From the NCBI GenBank assembly GCA_033391075.1, contig JAWPMV010000005.1, positions 248,001-312,000 of the forward strand: a stretch of 64,000 nt of DNA. The letters are read 5' to 3'. The notes under the pieces are model-generated. The model made no database searches. It had not been told where the DNA came from and saw only the letters and a list, made by a program, of their open reading frames with translations. The DNA is from Bacteroidia bacterium. Lineage in GTDB: Bacteria; Bacteroidota; Bacteroidia; J057. This document shows, one piece after another, positions 52,444 to 61,897 of this stretch. A program made the translations under genes and the position numbers. Positions within the stretch are counted from its first letter, which is position 1. Each line of letters opens with the position of its first letter.

Positions 52444-53346
52444 ATGAAAGAACAGCTGACTTATCTAATTTTCCTCTCTCTCTTTTTTTGGGCATGTCAA
52501 GGAGACGGGGAAAGCCTAAGTCATACGAATCCTTATCTGGCTAGTGAATTGCCTACTTATGAACCTCTGGATCTTGGTTTAATACAAATTCCTGAGGACA
52601 TGCTTGTCCATCGAGGAGTCTTTTCCCCGGACCTGAGTCATTTCTACTATACCCTATCCCCTAGAGATTTTAGTCAGTTTGATATGTATGTGATAGATAA
52701 AAAAGGGAGCAGATGGAGTAAAGGGAGAAAGGCTTCCTTCAATTCCGACTTTTCCGATCACGGCATGAGTTTTTCGGCAGATGGGAATAGTCTTTATTTT
52801 AGTTCGACTCGCCCACTAGATGAAGAAGACATTCCAAATACCTGGCATATCTGGAAATCTGAACGAATGGGGGAAAGCTGGGGGGAAGCCCAGTATATCG
52901 ACATTCCGAATTTACGGGATAAACTCCTCTCACATCCCAGCATAGGAAATTCAGGCAGGCTATATTTCCATGCCAGCAATCTGGACTATTCTGACATGAA
53001 TCTCCATTATGCCGACATCCTGGATGGAAAATATCAAGCGGCTGTAAAGCTGGACATTCCCGGCTTGGGAGATTTACAAAGTTGTACGCCCTATATTAGT
53101 CCTAAAGAAGATCTCCTCATCTTCGCTGCTATTTCAAATCAGCTTGATCTCATGATCACACATAAGAAAGCTGATGGGAGCTGGACAAAAGCCAGAAAAT
53201 TTAATACTAAAATCAATACAAAAGGCCAGGGCAATCCCTACCTCAGTCCAGATCAAAAATACCTCTTCTATGCTGCAGAAGAAGATAGTTCTTCAAATTG
53301 GTCCATCAAGTGGGTACATATTGAATCAGAATTGAAAAAAGACTAA
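52444..53346 (+). CDS. PD40-repeat lipoprotein (TolB-like propeller)
   Basis: 300 residues, short lipoprotein signal (lipobox FWAC). Repeated WD40-like PD40 motifs: FSPDLSHFYY, FSADGNSLYFSSTR, LSPDQKYLFYA. Nine bases after the NYN gene. Presumably periplasmic or surface; no function assigned. Confidence 0.72.
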   Translation: MKEQLTYLIFLSLFFWACQGDGESLSHTNPYLASELPTYEPLDLGLIQIPEDMLVHRGVFSPDLSHFYYTLSPRDFSQFDMYVIDKKGSRWSKGRKASFNSDFSDHGMSFSADGNSLYFSSTRPLDEEDIPNTWHIWKSERMGESWGEAQYIDIPNLRDKLLSHPSIGNSGRLYFHASNLDYSDMNLHYADILDGKYQAAVKLDIPGLGDLQSCTPYISPKEDLLIFAAISNQLDLMITHKKADGSWTKARKFNTKINTKGQGNPYLSPDQKYLFYAAEEDSSSNWSIKWVHIESELKKD

Positions 53347-53372
53347 ACTGGAAGTCAAAAGCTAATAGTTCG

Positions 53373-53888
53373 ATGCTCATAGACTCTTTACATAGCAGGC
53401 TTCAACTTCAAAAAGGCGAACATTTTCTCGAACAGGCTAAGCTCTGCACACGTATCGGTCGCCTGACCAAAGGGGTTATGCGGGGCTACGTACTGGATGC
53501 GGATGGAAATGAAATAACTACCCATTTCTACAAAGAAGGAGATATGATCATAGCGAGCTATATCCCCAATGTGCCTACTTCCATGAGCTTGCAAGCATTG
53601 GAGGATTGTGAATTGTCCACAGCTGATTATGCGACTGTAATGGATTTGGTGAATAAGAATCCGGAGATCACCGCTATCATCACAAAGACTTTTGAGCAGT
53701 TAAATGCCCAGCTCCAATCTCGTCTGGTTTCTCTACTTAACCTCAACTCCCTGGAAAAATACCAGCTCTTTCTTAAAGAATATCCCCAACTCATCAATCG
53801 TATCCCGCATTACTATGTCGCCAATTTCCTCGGCATCACCCCTACCCAATTGAGTCGGGCCCGTAAAAAATTAGCAGAAAAAAACTGA
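53373..53888 (+). CDS. Short Crp/Fnr-type regulator
   Basis: 171 residues, shorter than usual because the N-terminal ~20 residues of the sensory barrel are missing. The C-terminal HTH reads QLINRIPHYYVANFLGITPTQLSRARKKL, close to that of the regulator at 36755. Ligand binding may be lost. The upstream gene is 26 bases away. Start at 53373 is the only ATG that keeps the barrel. Confidence 0.85.
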   Translation: MLIDSLHSRLQLQKGEHFLEQAKLCTRIGRLTKGVMRGYVLDADGNEITTHFYKEGDMIIASYIPNVPTSMSLQALEDCELSTADYATVMDLVNKNPEITAIITKTFEQLNAQLQSRLVSLLNLNSLEKYQLFLKEYPQLINRIPHYYVANFLGITPTQLSRARKKLAEKN

Positions 53889-53954
53889 CTAAGGATATGG
53901 AATTACTCAGCTGAAGAGATCAAATAATAAGAAAACCAATAAAAACGCATAATC

Positions 53955-54812
53955 ATGAAAGTACTACTGTCAATTACCTTCCTGCTACACTGCTTCCTTT
54001 GCCTTTCTCAAAATTCTATCTCCGGCCTTACATTCAATAAAAGACATGTGGATGCGGTGGATAAATGGGTAGCCTTTCCCGATAAAGATATAGATTCAGT
54101 GTTTTATTGTGGCTTTATTTATATTGATCAACAAGCGGGATTCACCTATCAAATGGGAAGTAAATTTGCCATCAATAAGTCCGGGGAATTCCTGCTTGAA
54201 GCAGAAGATTCAACCGTAAATATAAAGGTCAGACTAGAACCTGAATGGAAAAACATCGCCATTATCCCGGACGAACGTTTGGCTGAAATGGGTTTACCCA
54301 AGGTTCCAGATTGGTTGAAATTCTACAAAGAAGATGAGGGCAAGGTATCCTATTTAAAAGATATCGGTTGGCATTACAATCACATGGGTGCTTGCGAACA
54401 TGCCCTTATCCCTTTATTAACTGCTTACGAAAAGGAACCTCATTACAAAGGCCTGGAATTTGAAATCGGTTTTGCCTACAATGCCCTGCAAGCTTTCGCA
54501 GAGGCAAAAGAAGTCCTGGAAAAGGCCTATAAGCATGATCCCAAAGATCCTTTTATCCTGCGGGAATTAGGCTATACCTATAAAGGTTTGGGGGAAATTG
54601 ATAAAGCCGAAAAGATCTATACAGATGGCATGAAGAAATCAAAAAATGATTTCGAAAAAAGTGAAATGGCCCTCAACATGGCGCAGGTATATTTTCAGCT
54701 AAAAAACCGAAAGAAATTTGACAAATGGGCAAAGTTGACTCGTAAGTATGCGGAAGAAGGTTCCACCTATGCCCAGTATATTGATTATTACGAAGCCCAG
54801 TGGGAGAAATAA
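53955..54812 (+). CDS. Secreted TPR-containing protein
   Basis: 285 residues with signal peptide (KVLLSITFLLHCFLCLSQ) and C-terminal TPR-like repeats (AFAEAKEVLEKAYKHDPKDPFILRELG; GEIDKAEKIYTDGMKKSKN). An N-terminal ~100-residue beta domain precedes them. Immediately precedes a small secreted gene. Role unknown. Confidence 0.72.
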   Translation: MKVLLSITFLLHCFLCLSQNSISGLTFNKRHVDAVDKWVAFPDKDIDSVFYCGFIYIDQQAGFTYQMGSKFAINKSGEFLLEAEDSTVNIKVRLEPEWKNIAIIPDERLAEMGLPKVPDWLKFYKEDEGKVSYLKDIGWHYNHMGACEHALIPLLTAYEKEPHYKGLEFEIGFAYNALQAFAEAKEVLEKAYKHDPKDPFILRELGYTYKGLGEIDKAEKIYTDGMKKSKNDFEKSEMALNMAQVYFQLKNRKKFDKWAKLTRKYAEEGSTYAQYIDYYEAQWEK

Positions 54813-54813
54813 T

Positions 54814-55335
54814 ATGAAGAAATTTAGCCTGCTTATCCTTGCATGTATCATTTCCCTACAAGCCTTTGCTAAGCTTGATACAGACCCAAAAGAAGAAGGA
54901 GCTTTTCCCTTCAGGATATTCTTCCTGAGTATGAAGATCAAATCTCATGCTATAGTTGAAGACCGACTCATCGGGAGAAGTGCGAAAAAGTCAAAGCAAT
55001 ACATTCGAGCGCAGAACCTTGGGGAACTGGCCTCGGATAAAAAACTGATCAAATACTGTGAGTCAAAAAGTCCTACGCTACGCGCATATTCTTATGCCCT
55101 ACTTTGTAAAAGAAAGGATTCTCACTTGCTTGAAATTTTAAGTGAACATCAGACTGATAGCGTTTGCGTCGAGACTTTTGGAGGGTGTATATCGAGTTCG
55201 ATGAGTGTTTTTGAATATATGTTTTACCATTTCGAGGAATTAGTTGAGGACGGGGAATATCAGTTGTCCTCTGAGGAGCAAATAATCTTCACCAAGCTTG
55301 AGGATGTTTATTACGAAATAGAATGTGTTGAATAA
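54814..55335 (+). CDS. Small secreted protein, unknown function
   Basis: 173 residues from the ATG at 54814, one base after the previous stop. Signal peptide FSLLILACIISLQAFA. The rest is helical and acidic, with HEAT-like character (SDKKLIKYCESKSPTLRAYSYALLCK). A longer reading from 54748 overlaps the previous gene and is rejected. Function unknown. Confidence 0.6.
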   Translation: MKKFSLLILACIISLQAFAKLDTDPKEEGAFPFRIFFLSMKIKSHAIVEDRLIGRSAKKSKQYIRAQNLGELASDKKLIKYCESKSPTLRAYSYALLCKRKDSHLLEILSEHQTDSVCVETFGGCISSSMSVFEYMFYHFEELVEDGEYQLSSEEQIIFTKLEDVYYEIECVE

Positions 55336-55361
55336 GGCTTATTCTTAACGTAATTTCCCAT

Positions 55362-55676
55362 ATGCTCCTCACCTACTTCCTACTTAGCAGCTTCCTCTGG
55401 CTGATAGGCTATTTCCACAATGGTCGACTGGTCCGTCCTAAATGGAAAGTTCCTGGCAAATTTCTCTTCTATGTAGGTATCTCTACTTTGCTGGCCTATT
55501 TCTTTCAGCACTATGCCCTCATTTTCATCATCCTACATCCACTCATCGGCCTCTATTTCCATACTAAAATCTGCCGAGAGCACGACATCAATTGGTGGAC
55601 CTGCCAACCCGAAGAGAAATACCTCGAAATACAGGAAAGATGGGCAAAAGGAGATTTTGGGAAGAAAGCTGAATGA
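55362..55676 (+). CDS. Small membrane protein, unknown function
   Basis: 104 residues with about three hydrophobic segments (YFLLSSFLWLIGYF, FLFYVGISTLLAYF, LIFIILHPLIGLYF) and a charged cytosolic tail. No family recognised. Reading supported by length and composition only. Confidence 0.55.
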   Translation: MLLTYFLLSSFLWLIGYFHNGRLVRPKWKVPGKFLFYVGISTLLAYFFQHYALIFIILHPLIGLYFHTKICREHDINWWTCQPEEKYLEIQERWAKGDFGKKAE

Positions 55677-55781
55677 TTTTCCTTCCTTTTTTGTAGCAAT
55701 TTTTAAAAAGTATCAAAAACCTCCTATTTCCCGAAATAAATACCAATCTTAGGAAGAACCATAAACCCTAGACCTAAAATC

Positions 55782-56144
55782 ATGGAACTTGCTATCAAAA
55801 TTATCATCGGACTCGTAGCTCTCCTACACCTCTATTTTCTATACTTTGAAATGTTTGCCTGGGAGACGAGGGGACCTAAAGTATTCAGAGGGTTTCCCAA
55901 ACACCTTTTTGGAGAAACCAAAGCCCTGGCAGCCAATCAGGGTTTGTACAATGGATTTCTTTCCGCGGGCTTGATCTGGACCTTTTTCATCGAAAATGTC
56001 GAATGGAGTCAAAACATTGCGCTCTTCTTTCTGGGATGCGTGAGTGTGGCGGGAATTTATGGTGCGCTTACAGCCGATAAAAAGATATTCTTTGTGCAGG
56101 CAGTTCCGGCTTTGCTAGGCATTGGCTTGATTTTGCTAAGCTAA
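55782..56144 (+). CDS. DUF1304 membrane protein
   Basis: 120 residues with four transmembrane helices. Matches DUF1304 by IIGLVALLHLYFLYFEMFAWETRGPKVF and LFGETKALAANQGLYNGFLSAG. Function unknown; common in Bacteroidota. Confidence 0.82.
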   Translation: MELAIKIIIGLVALLHLYFLYFEMFAWETRGPKVFRGFPKHLFGETKALAANQGLYNGFLSAGLIWTFFIENVEWSQNIALFFLGCVSVAGIYGALTADKKIFFVQAVPALLGIGLILLS

Positions 56145-56236
56145 GTCGCAGCCAAAACTCATTGAGATGCGTATATTTATTGTCATTAGCTTAGCAAGCC
56201 ATTGCTTTGCTACAAAAACCATGAAATCGCAATCTT

Positions 56237-57115
56237 TTGGAGTATATCATTCATGCATATTCGACTGCTCTATTTTCTAGCTGGATCAATATCGAACAAC
56301 TGGGTATCTTATTTGATGCTGGCGATGGCTTGAGTGCAGGGCTTTTACAAAAAGCGCACAAGATCAAACATGTCTTCATCAGTCATCCGGATAGAGATCA
56401 TCTGGGAGGACTACTTCAATTCAACCAGCTCAATGCCCGTCCAGGTTTCCCTGTCATCTATTATCCCAAAGATGCTGGATCATTCCCGGCTTTGAGGGAT
56501 TTTCAGAATAAATTTGATCCTCATGTTCAATTGGCCAAATGGGAAGCCATTATTGATGGAAGCGAAATTCAGATCAAAAAGCAGCTACACGTAAAGGCCA
56601 TTCGGAATGAACATATTGCCTGTGATCCGGGAATACACAAAAGCCTGGGTTTTAAAGTCTTTGAATCTCGGAGAAAACTGAAAAAAGAATTCCAGGGCTT
56701 AGGTGAGCAGGAAATTAAAGAGATTGTTCTGAAAAAAGGAAGGGAATTTCTCACTCATGAACTGAAAAGAAATGTCATTTCCTATTCCGGAGATACGCCC
56801 GTAGATAATTATGAGAAATGGGATAAATCTGAAATTCTGATTCATGAAGCTACTTTCCTCAAACCAGAGAAAGATGATGCGATTGAATCCAAGGGCAATA
56901 AACATAGTCGGATTGATGAAGTGTTTAAAATGGTATCGGAAATTGAAGTTGGAAGCTTGATCTTAAGTCATTTTTCCAGTCGATATTCAAAAGAACAAAT
57001 TCAAGCCTCCATCCGGCAGATGTGCAAAAACTTTCAAATTAAAATACCGGTTTATGCCATTTACCCTGGACAAATCCATCGAGACCTATTAAAGGGAGAA
57101 GCACTTAATGCCTGA
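56237..57115 (+). CDS. MBL-fold metallohydrolase (RNase Z-like)
   Basis: 292 residues from a TTG start. Zinc motif FISHPDRDHLGG and a second His/Asp set (SYSGDTPVDNY; LILSHFSSRYS) fit the RNase Z/MBL superfamily. AYSTALFSSW and GILFDAGDGL are N-terminal landmarks. An ATG at 56221 lies one frame away and stops after 19 codons (MKSQSFGVYHSC...), so either TTG is used or a single-base frameshift hides the native start. Substrate may be tRNA or cyclic nucleotide. Confidence 0.78.
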   Translation: MEYIIHAYSTALFSSWINIEQLGILFDAGDGLSAGLLQKAHKIKHVFISHPDRDHLGGLLQFNQLNARPGFPVIYYPKDAGSFPALRDFQNKFDPHVQLAKWEAIIDGSEIQIKKQLHVKAIRNEHIACDPGIHKSLGFKVFESRRKLKKEFQGLGEQEIKEIVLKKGREFLTHELKRNVISYSGDTPVDNYEKWDKSEILIHEATFLKPEKDDAIESKGNKHSRIDEVFKMVSEIEVGSLILSHFSSRYSKEQIQASIRQMCKNFQIKIPVYAIYPGQIHRDLLKGEALNA

Positions 57116-57171
57116 ATTCCTTATTTTTCCTTTTAGCAAATCAGCCATACACACAACTATAAAAATCATAC

Positions 57172-58047
57172 ATGAAAAAGATTCCAATCAAAGCATTATC
57201 CGCCATTATTATTAGCCTCCTGTCTCTGGGGTTCATAGGGGAGACAAATCGATCAGAAGCAGTCGAACTGAGATGGAAATTAAAAGAAGGCGACACCCTT
57301 ACTTATGAAACCAGCATGGTGGAGATGGATTCATCCACCTTTAACTTTAACATTGATGAAATATTTGGAAATGCTTCTGATAGTAGCGATTCTGAAGCCA
57401 ATGAATTTTTCGAAAAATTTAAGAATTTTTATACCAACACAAATATCATAACTCGCCTGACCCACTCTCAACATTTCGAAGATGTCTTAGCTATAGAAAT
57501 GCTCGCTATCCCCAAGAAAAAAGTAACAGAAAAGGAGGAGGAAAAAGATCAATTTATGAATGCAATGTTGAGAGGGACTATGCTGCGCGGTTCTGTTCAC
57601 CCCTCTGGTGAATTACATAGCTTTTGGGTCCAGTCTAAACAGAAAAACCTTATTTCCATTTTCTTCGAGTTACCCCCAGGAAAAGTAAGTGCAGGTGATA
57701 GCTGGAGCCTAAATAATGTAAACCTGATAGGAAATGATCAAAATTTCGTCTGTGAAGAAGCAAATAAATCCAATCAGGTACGTTTACGTGAAATTAAGTC
57801 TGTTGAAGGTGAATCAATTGCTGTTCTGGATTATGACATCCTGGAATATGTATCTGGTCAGTTCAACTCACCTTTTGGGGCAAAAAACAAGGGCAAAAAG
57901 ACGATCATGAAATTTGTATACAAAGCACAGGCAGAATTTTCGATCGACAAGGGAAAATGGATCTCTTATCAAGGCATTATGTCACTCGATGTTCAGGGCA
58001 TCATGAACTCCAAACAAAGACAAAAATTTGCCCTGGTAGAAAAATAA
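57172..58047 (+). CDS. Secreted protein of unknown function
   Basis: 291 residues with signal peptide (IKALSAIIISLLSLGFIG). A beta-rich domain of the type often annotated as DUF6263-like in Bacteroidota (ELRWKLKEGDTLTYETSMV; LPPGKVSAGDSWSL). It is a periplasmic or surface protein by signal; function not known. Confidence 0.6.
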   Translation: MKKIPIKALSAIIISLLSLGFIGETNRSEAVELRWKLKEGDTLTYETSMVEMDSSTFNFNIDEIFGNASDSSDSEANEFFEKFKNFYTNTNIITRLTHSQHFEDVLAIEMLAIPKKKVTEKEEEKDQFMNAMLRGTMLRGSVHPSGELHSFWVQSKQKNLISIFFELPPGKVSAGDSWSLNNVNLIGNDQNFVCEEANKSNQVRLREIKSVEGESIAVLDYDILEYVSGQFNSPFGAKNKGKKTIMKFVYKAQAEFSIDKGKWISYQGIMSLDVQGIMNSKQRQKFALVEK

Positions 58048-58062
58048 AAACGCCCCTGGATT

Positions 58063-58911
58063 ATGAACCAAAACATCCCTACTCCCCGCGGAACTTTCAA
58101 CATTAAAGCTTATGGTGATCCCAAAAATCCAGCCCTGATCCTGATTCATGGTTGGCCTCAAACCTCATATTGTTGGCACCACATGACTCCCTGGTTCAAG
58201 GAGTTTTATGTGATTGCTCCTGATCTTAGGGGAATGGGCGATAGCAATCGAGAATTAGACATCAAAGCCTATGCGAAAGATGAAATGGCTCGGGATATAT
58301 TTGCCATAGTCGATGAATTGGGTATAGATACATTCTTTTTGGGCGGGCATGACTGGGGAGGTGCTATTGTGCAGGAAATGGCTTTTCTGCATCCGGAAAG
58401 AATCAAAAAGTTGATTGTCATAAATATGGTCCTTATCAACAATGAGACCGGACAAAATAAGGCAGCAGAGATTTTGGTCAAGCATCTCTTCCGTTCATCC
58501 TGGTACCAGTTTTTTATGAGCATCAAAGAATTTCCAGAGGCTTTATTGGCGGGAAAAGAAGAGATCTGGGTTCGCTTTTTCAGTAGGGGAATCAGTAATC
58601 CTGTGCCTGAGGATGCCATTGAAGAATACATTCGCTGCTACAAAATCCCCCATACGATCACCACAGCCGCTAACATTTATCGGATGCTCCCCAAAGACCG
58701 GGAAAGATGGGAGGCTTTCAAAGGCAAAGTCATCGACATTCCCACAAAAATTATCCATGGTATACTAGACCCGGTGATTATCAAGGAATATGTCATCGGA
58801 GTTGAGGAAGTCTACTCCCAGGTCGAAGTTGATCGTTTAAAAGGAGGACATTTTATCTGTGACGAACAGCCGGAAGCAGTGGCCAATTCCATCAAAGCCT
58901 TCTTGCTATGA
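58063..58911 (+). CDS. Alpha/beta hydrolase (epoxide-hydrolase/haloalkane-dehalogenase-like)
   Basis: 282 residues. HGWPQTSYCWHHM (oxyanion HGxP), a nucleophile elbow GGHDWGGAIV whose Asp fits epoxide hydrolase type, and a C-terminal His in GGHFICDE. No signal peptide. Substrate could be an epoxide or ester. Its stop overlaps the next start (ATGA). Confidence 0.85.
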   Translation: MNQNIPTPRGTFNIKAYGDPKNPALILIHGWPQTSYCWHHMTPWFKEFYVIAPDLRGMGDSNRELDIKAYAKDEMARDIFAIVDELGIDTFFLGGHDWGGAIVQEMAFLHPERIKKLIVINMVLINNETGQNKAAEILVKHLFRSSWYQFFMSIKEFPEALLAGKEEIWVRFFSRGISNPVPEDAIEEYIRCYKIPHTITTAANIYRMLPKDRERWEAFKGKVIDIPTKIIHGILDPVIIKEYVIGVEEVYSQVEVDRLKGGHFICDEQPEAVANSIKAFLL

Positions 58912-59294
58912 AAGAGCAAGAAAATCTTTCCGGATGTCTCTGGGCAATTGGTCTCATATTATTTATTCCATTCATTCTCTTTATGATTCCCTACATCATG
59001 CAGGATTGGAAAATCTACCAAAGCAGAACAACTATCAATAATGAGTTTCGATTGGAGTATGCAGAATCAGCAAGTAGCATTTCCCTCACCAATGGAAGTC
59101 AGATATTTGTGGGCAATGTAAAAGAAGCATATTGGAATAAGGATACTTTGCTTGTTTCAGGAAAACACGAGTGCTTCATGCTCATTTTTGGAAAAACTCA
59201 TTATAGGGACCAAATGATCCCAAGCGGATGTTATTGGCTGTCCAAAAAGCTTAAAAGTGGATCCATTGAAAAGTATATAGCCAATCAAAAATAG
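58908..59294 (+). CDS. Small membrane-anchored protein, unknown function
   Basis: 128 residues with one strong membrane segment near the N-terminus (GLILFIPFILFMIPYIM) and a beta-rich soluble part. Coupled to the hydrolase by a four-base overlap. No family recognised. Confidence 0.6.
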   Translation: MKEQENLSGCLWAIGLILFIPFILFMIPYIMQDWKIYQSRTTINNEFRLEYAESASSISLTNGSQIFVGNVKEAYWNKDTLLVSGKHECFMLIFGKTHYRDQMIPSGCYWLSKKLKSGSIEKYIANQK

Positions 59295-59333
59295 ATTTTT
59301 ACTTAAATTTCTATAACCAACGACATAGCACCC

Positions 59334-60380
59334 ATGAAAATAAACAGCTGCATACTCATCTTCTTCTCATTCCTTTATACCCAGGTTTTTAGCCAGGCTC
59401 TTAGCCATCAACCCAAAGAAAAATACCAAAATGAAGCCGGTAGGTTTAAGGTTGCTTTCCCTTCTCCCCCCGAAATTTCAAACAAGAAAGTCAAAACTGA
59501 TTTAGGGGAATTAGTGTTTCACGTTTTTCAGGTGGAGCCTGAAACAGACGATAATGAGAAGTACGAAGTATCCTACCTGGATTATCCGGAAGGTTTTGCA
59601 GATAGTCTTTCGATACTGGACATTTATGAGGTATTCAATGCTTCCCAATCTAGCCTTGCAAGCTCGCCAGACATACAGTCTTTAGGAACTTTTGATCTCT
59701 ACCTGCTGGGATACCCGGGCAGAGAATACAGGTGGCAATTTACTAAGGAAAATTACTTCAGGAGGTTGCGCTTTTTTATGGTAAAGGATCGATTATATCT
59801 TCTCTCTGTAAAAACTGCGCCTGACAATAATTTCAATAAAAGCATCAATCAATTTTTCAACTCCTTTGAATTGATCAACACCCCTAAGAAAGAAGGAGCG
59901 GCTCCCTTAAGTGATAAAGAATTAAACAATACCTTTTTCTCAATAGAATACCCAGGACCAACAGAAAGCAGAGAAATTCAGACGACCACAGAATACGGAC
60001 AAACAAAACTTATATTTGAAGGCTACCAACCCAATCCCGGAGATGAACCCAATCTGGCGTATTTTACTTCTTTGATCCGTTACCCTATGGATATCACCAA
60101 GGTTGAGGGTTTTGACTTAGAGACCTATTATGAGAATGTAACTGCCAATTCCCTGAAGGCAACTCAATCTAGCCTAATCAACAGTAAAGAGATCATGCTG
60201 GAGGGAGTAAAAGGGGTGGAGACAAAACAAAACTTCAAAGAAGGCCAAATCATCATTACGACTCGAATCTTTTTGATAAAAGATCATCAAATTTCCCTAC
60301 AGGTAATGAGTTTGCGTGGACAAGATGGAAATGAAAAAATGATGAAATTCATAGATTCCCTAAAATTGCTTAAGAAATAA
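59334..60380 (+). CDS. Secreted protein with internal duplication, unknown function
   Basis: 348 residues. Signal peptide (LIFFSFLYTQVFSQ). Two related halves: NEAGRFKVAFPSPPE... and LNNTFFSIEYPGPTES..., each ending with an E-x-Y or S-x-I-R-Y-P-type strand (SYLDYPEGF; SLIRYPMDI), suggesting a repeated domain. Function unknown. Confidence 0.6.
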   Translation: MKINSCILIFFSFLYTQVFSQALSHQPKEKYQNEAGRFKVAFPSPPEISNKKVKTDLGELVFHVFQVEPETDDNEKYEVSYLDYPEGFADSLSILDIYEVFNASQSSLASSPDIQSLGTFDLYLLGYPGREYRWQFTKENYFRRLRFFMVKDRLYLLSVKTAPDNNFNKSINQFFNSFELINTPKKEGAAPLSDKELNNTFFSIEYPGPTESREIQTTTEYGQTKLIFEGYQPNPGDEPNLAYFTSLIRYPMDITKVEGFDLETYYENVTANSLKATQSSLINSKEIMLEGVKGVETKQNFKEGQIIITTRIFLIKDHQISLQVMSLRGQDGNEKMMKFIDSLKLLKK

Positions 60381-60490
60381 GGCTGATTTTCTCTCCCTTC
60401 ATTTAATTTTCAAAAAAAATCTATCCATTTGTAACGTTTCAAAAAAAGGCCGGTTTACCTCTTTACAAAAGCCAATAATTACGCACAAGA

Positions 60491-61045
60491 TTGAATAAGC
60501 AATCAGACAACGAGATCATGCTACGAGTAAAAGCTGGTGAAATAGCCCAGCTGGGCATACTCTATGAGCGATACAAAAAGAGGATCTTTGGATTTTTTTA
60601 TCATATGAATGGCGACAAAACCCAAAGTGAAGATTTAGTTCAAAATGTGTTCGTTCGAGTCTTGTCCTACAAGCATAGCTATAAATCTCAAAGCAGTTTT
60701 ACTTCCTGGATTTTTCAGATTGCGAGGAATGTGAATTATGATGCTTTTGGATCACGCAAAAAGAACCTGAGTTCGACAGATTCCCTGCAAAAAGTGGAGA
60801 AATATGCCCATCCCGAAGACATTCATGCTCAGATAGTCCTGGGAGAAGATTTATCCACCTTGCGGATAGCCTTGAATAAGCTGAGTGTAGAGAAAAGAGA
60901 ATTCCTGGTTTTGAGCAAACTCAAAGGACTTCGCTACAAAGAGATCGCGGACATTATGGAATGTACAGAAGGAAATGCCCGAACCAAAGTACACCGGGCT
61001 TTGCACGAACTCAAAGATATTTTTCATCAATTGGAAACAAGATAG
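60491..61045 (+). CDS. ECF sigma-70 factor
   Basis: 184 residues from a TTG start. Region 2 is YERYKKRIFGFFYHMNGDKTQSEDLVQNVFVRV with TSWIFQIARN, region 4 is KLSVEKREFLVLSKLKGLRYKEIADIMECTEGNARTKVHRAL. Controls its own operon by family analogy. The next gene begins 3 bases later with a membrane protein fitting an anti-sigma factor. Confidence 0.9.
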   Translation: MNKQSDNEIMLRVKAGEIAQLGILYERYKKRIFGFFYHMNGDKTQSEDLVQNVFVRVLSYKHSYKSQSSFTSWIFQIARNVNYDAFGSRKKNLSSTDSLQKVEKYAHPEDIHAQIVLGEDLSTLRIALNKLSVEKREFLVLSKLKGLRYKEIADIMECTEGNARTKVHRALHELKDIFHQLETR

Positions 61046-61047
61046 AC

Positions 61048-61857
61048 ATGCAGCATCAGGATTTCATAGACATGCAAATGGATTATCTCAGCGGGAATCT
61101 GCAAGAGGAGCAAAGGGATGATTTCGAGCAATATTTACATACTCATCCAGCAGCTGTAAAAGAAATAAATGCGCTCAAACAAAGCTGGGAGAGATTACAT
61201 GTATTGCAAACTCCAGAGCCCAGTAAAAGTATGGACCAGAATTTCTACGCCTTTTTGGATCAGGAAGTAGATAAGCAAAAAGCCGAAAAGCCTACTTTCT
61301 GGGGAAGATTGAACGAATATCTTTTCGAACGCAAGATGAGTGTATCCATGGGGCAACTGGCTTTTGCGATCTCCTTGCTGCTGATCGGTATCATGCTGGG
61401 TTCAAGAATGCAGAAGGGAAATACTCCTCTTCAGCAAGCCGAGGCAATAAATGGGAGTGAAGTGGAAGAGTTGAGGACCCAATTGGTAATGTCATTGATC
61501 GAACAACCCTCTGCAAGTAAAAGATTACAAGCAGTAAATGAGGCAAACAAATTGAGTGAAATTACAGGACGTATTATCCAGGCTTTACTCAAAACCCTCA
61601 ACAATGATCCCAATGCAAATGTACGCCTGGCAGCTCTGGAGTCTTTGGTTCAATATATAGACTTGCCGGAAGTTCGTGAAGGCCTCGCTACCTCCATTAC
61701 TCATCAGGATTCTCCCCTTGTTCAGATTGCATTGGCAGATTTGATGGTGCGTTTACAGGAATCCGGATCTATAGAGGAAATGAAAAAACTCTTACAAAGA
61801 CCAGAAATTGATAAAACAGTAAAACAAAAAATAGAAGAATCAATTCTTCAGATCTGA
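61048..61857 (+). CDS. Anti-sigma-factor-like membrane protein with HEAT repeats
   Basis: 269 residues from the ATG at 61048; the longer reading from 60961 overlaps sigma in another frame. The N-terminal ~75 residues resemble a zinc-less anti-sigma domain, one membrane segment follows near 97-117 (MGQLAFAISLLLIGIML), and the C-terminal part has HEAT repeats (LKTLNNDPNANVRLAALESLVQYIDLPEVREGLATSI). Likely senses an envelope signal and holds the ECF sigma factor. Confidence 0.82.
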   Translation: MQHQDFIDMQMDYLSGNLQEEQRDDFEQYLHTHPAAVKEINALKQSWERLHVLQTPEPSKSMDQNFYAFLDQEVDKQKAEKPTFWGRLNEYLFERKMSVSMGQLAFAISLLLIGIMLGSRMQKGNTPLQQAEAINGSEVEELRTQLVMSLIEQPSASKRLQAVNEANKLSEITGRIIQALLKTLNNDPNANVRLAALESLVQYIDLPEVREGLATSITHQDSPLVQIALADLMVRLQESGSIEEMKKLLQRPEIDKTVKQKIEESILQI

Positions 61858-61897
61858 TTGATTCTCACCTTATTTCATTCATTCAATACACATCATT

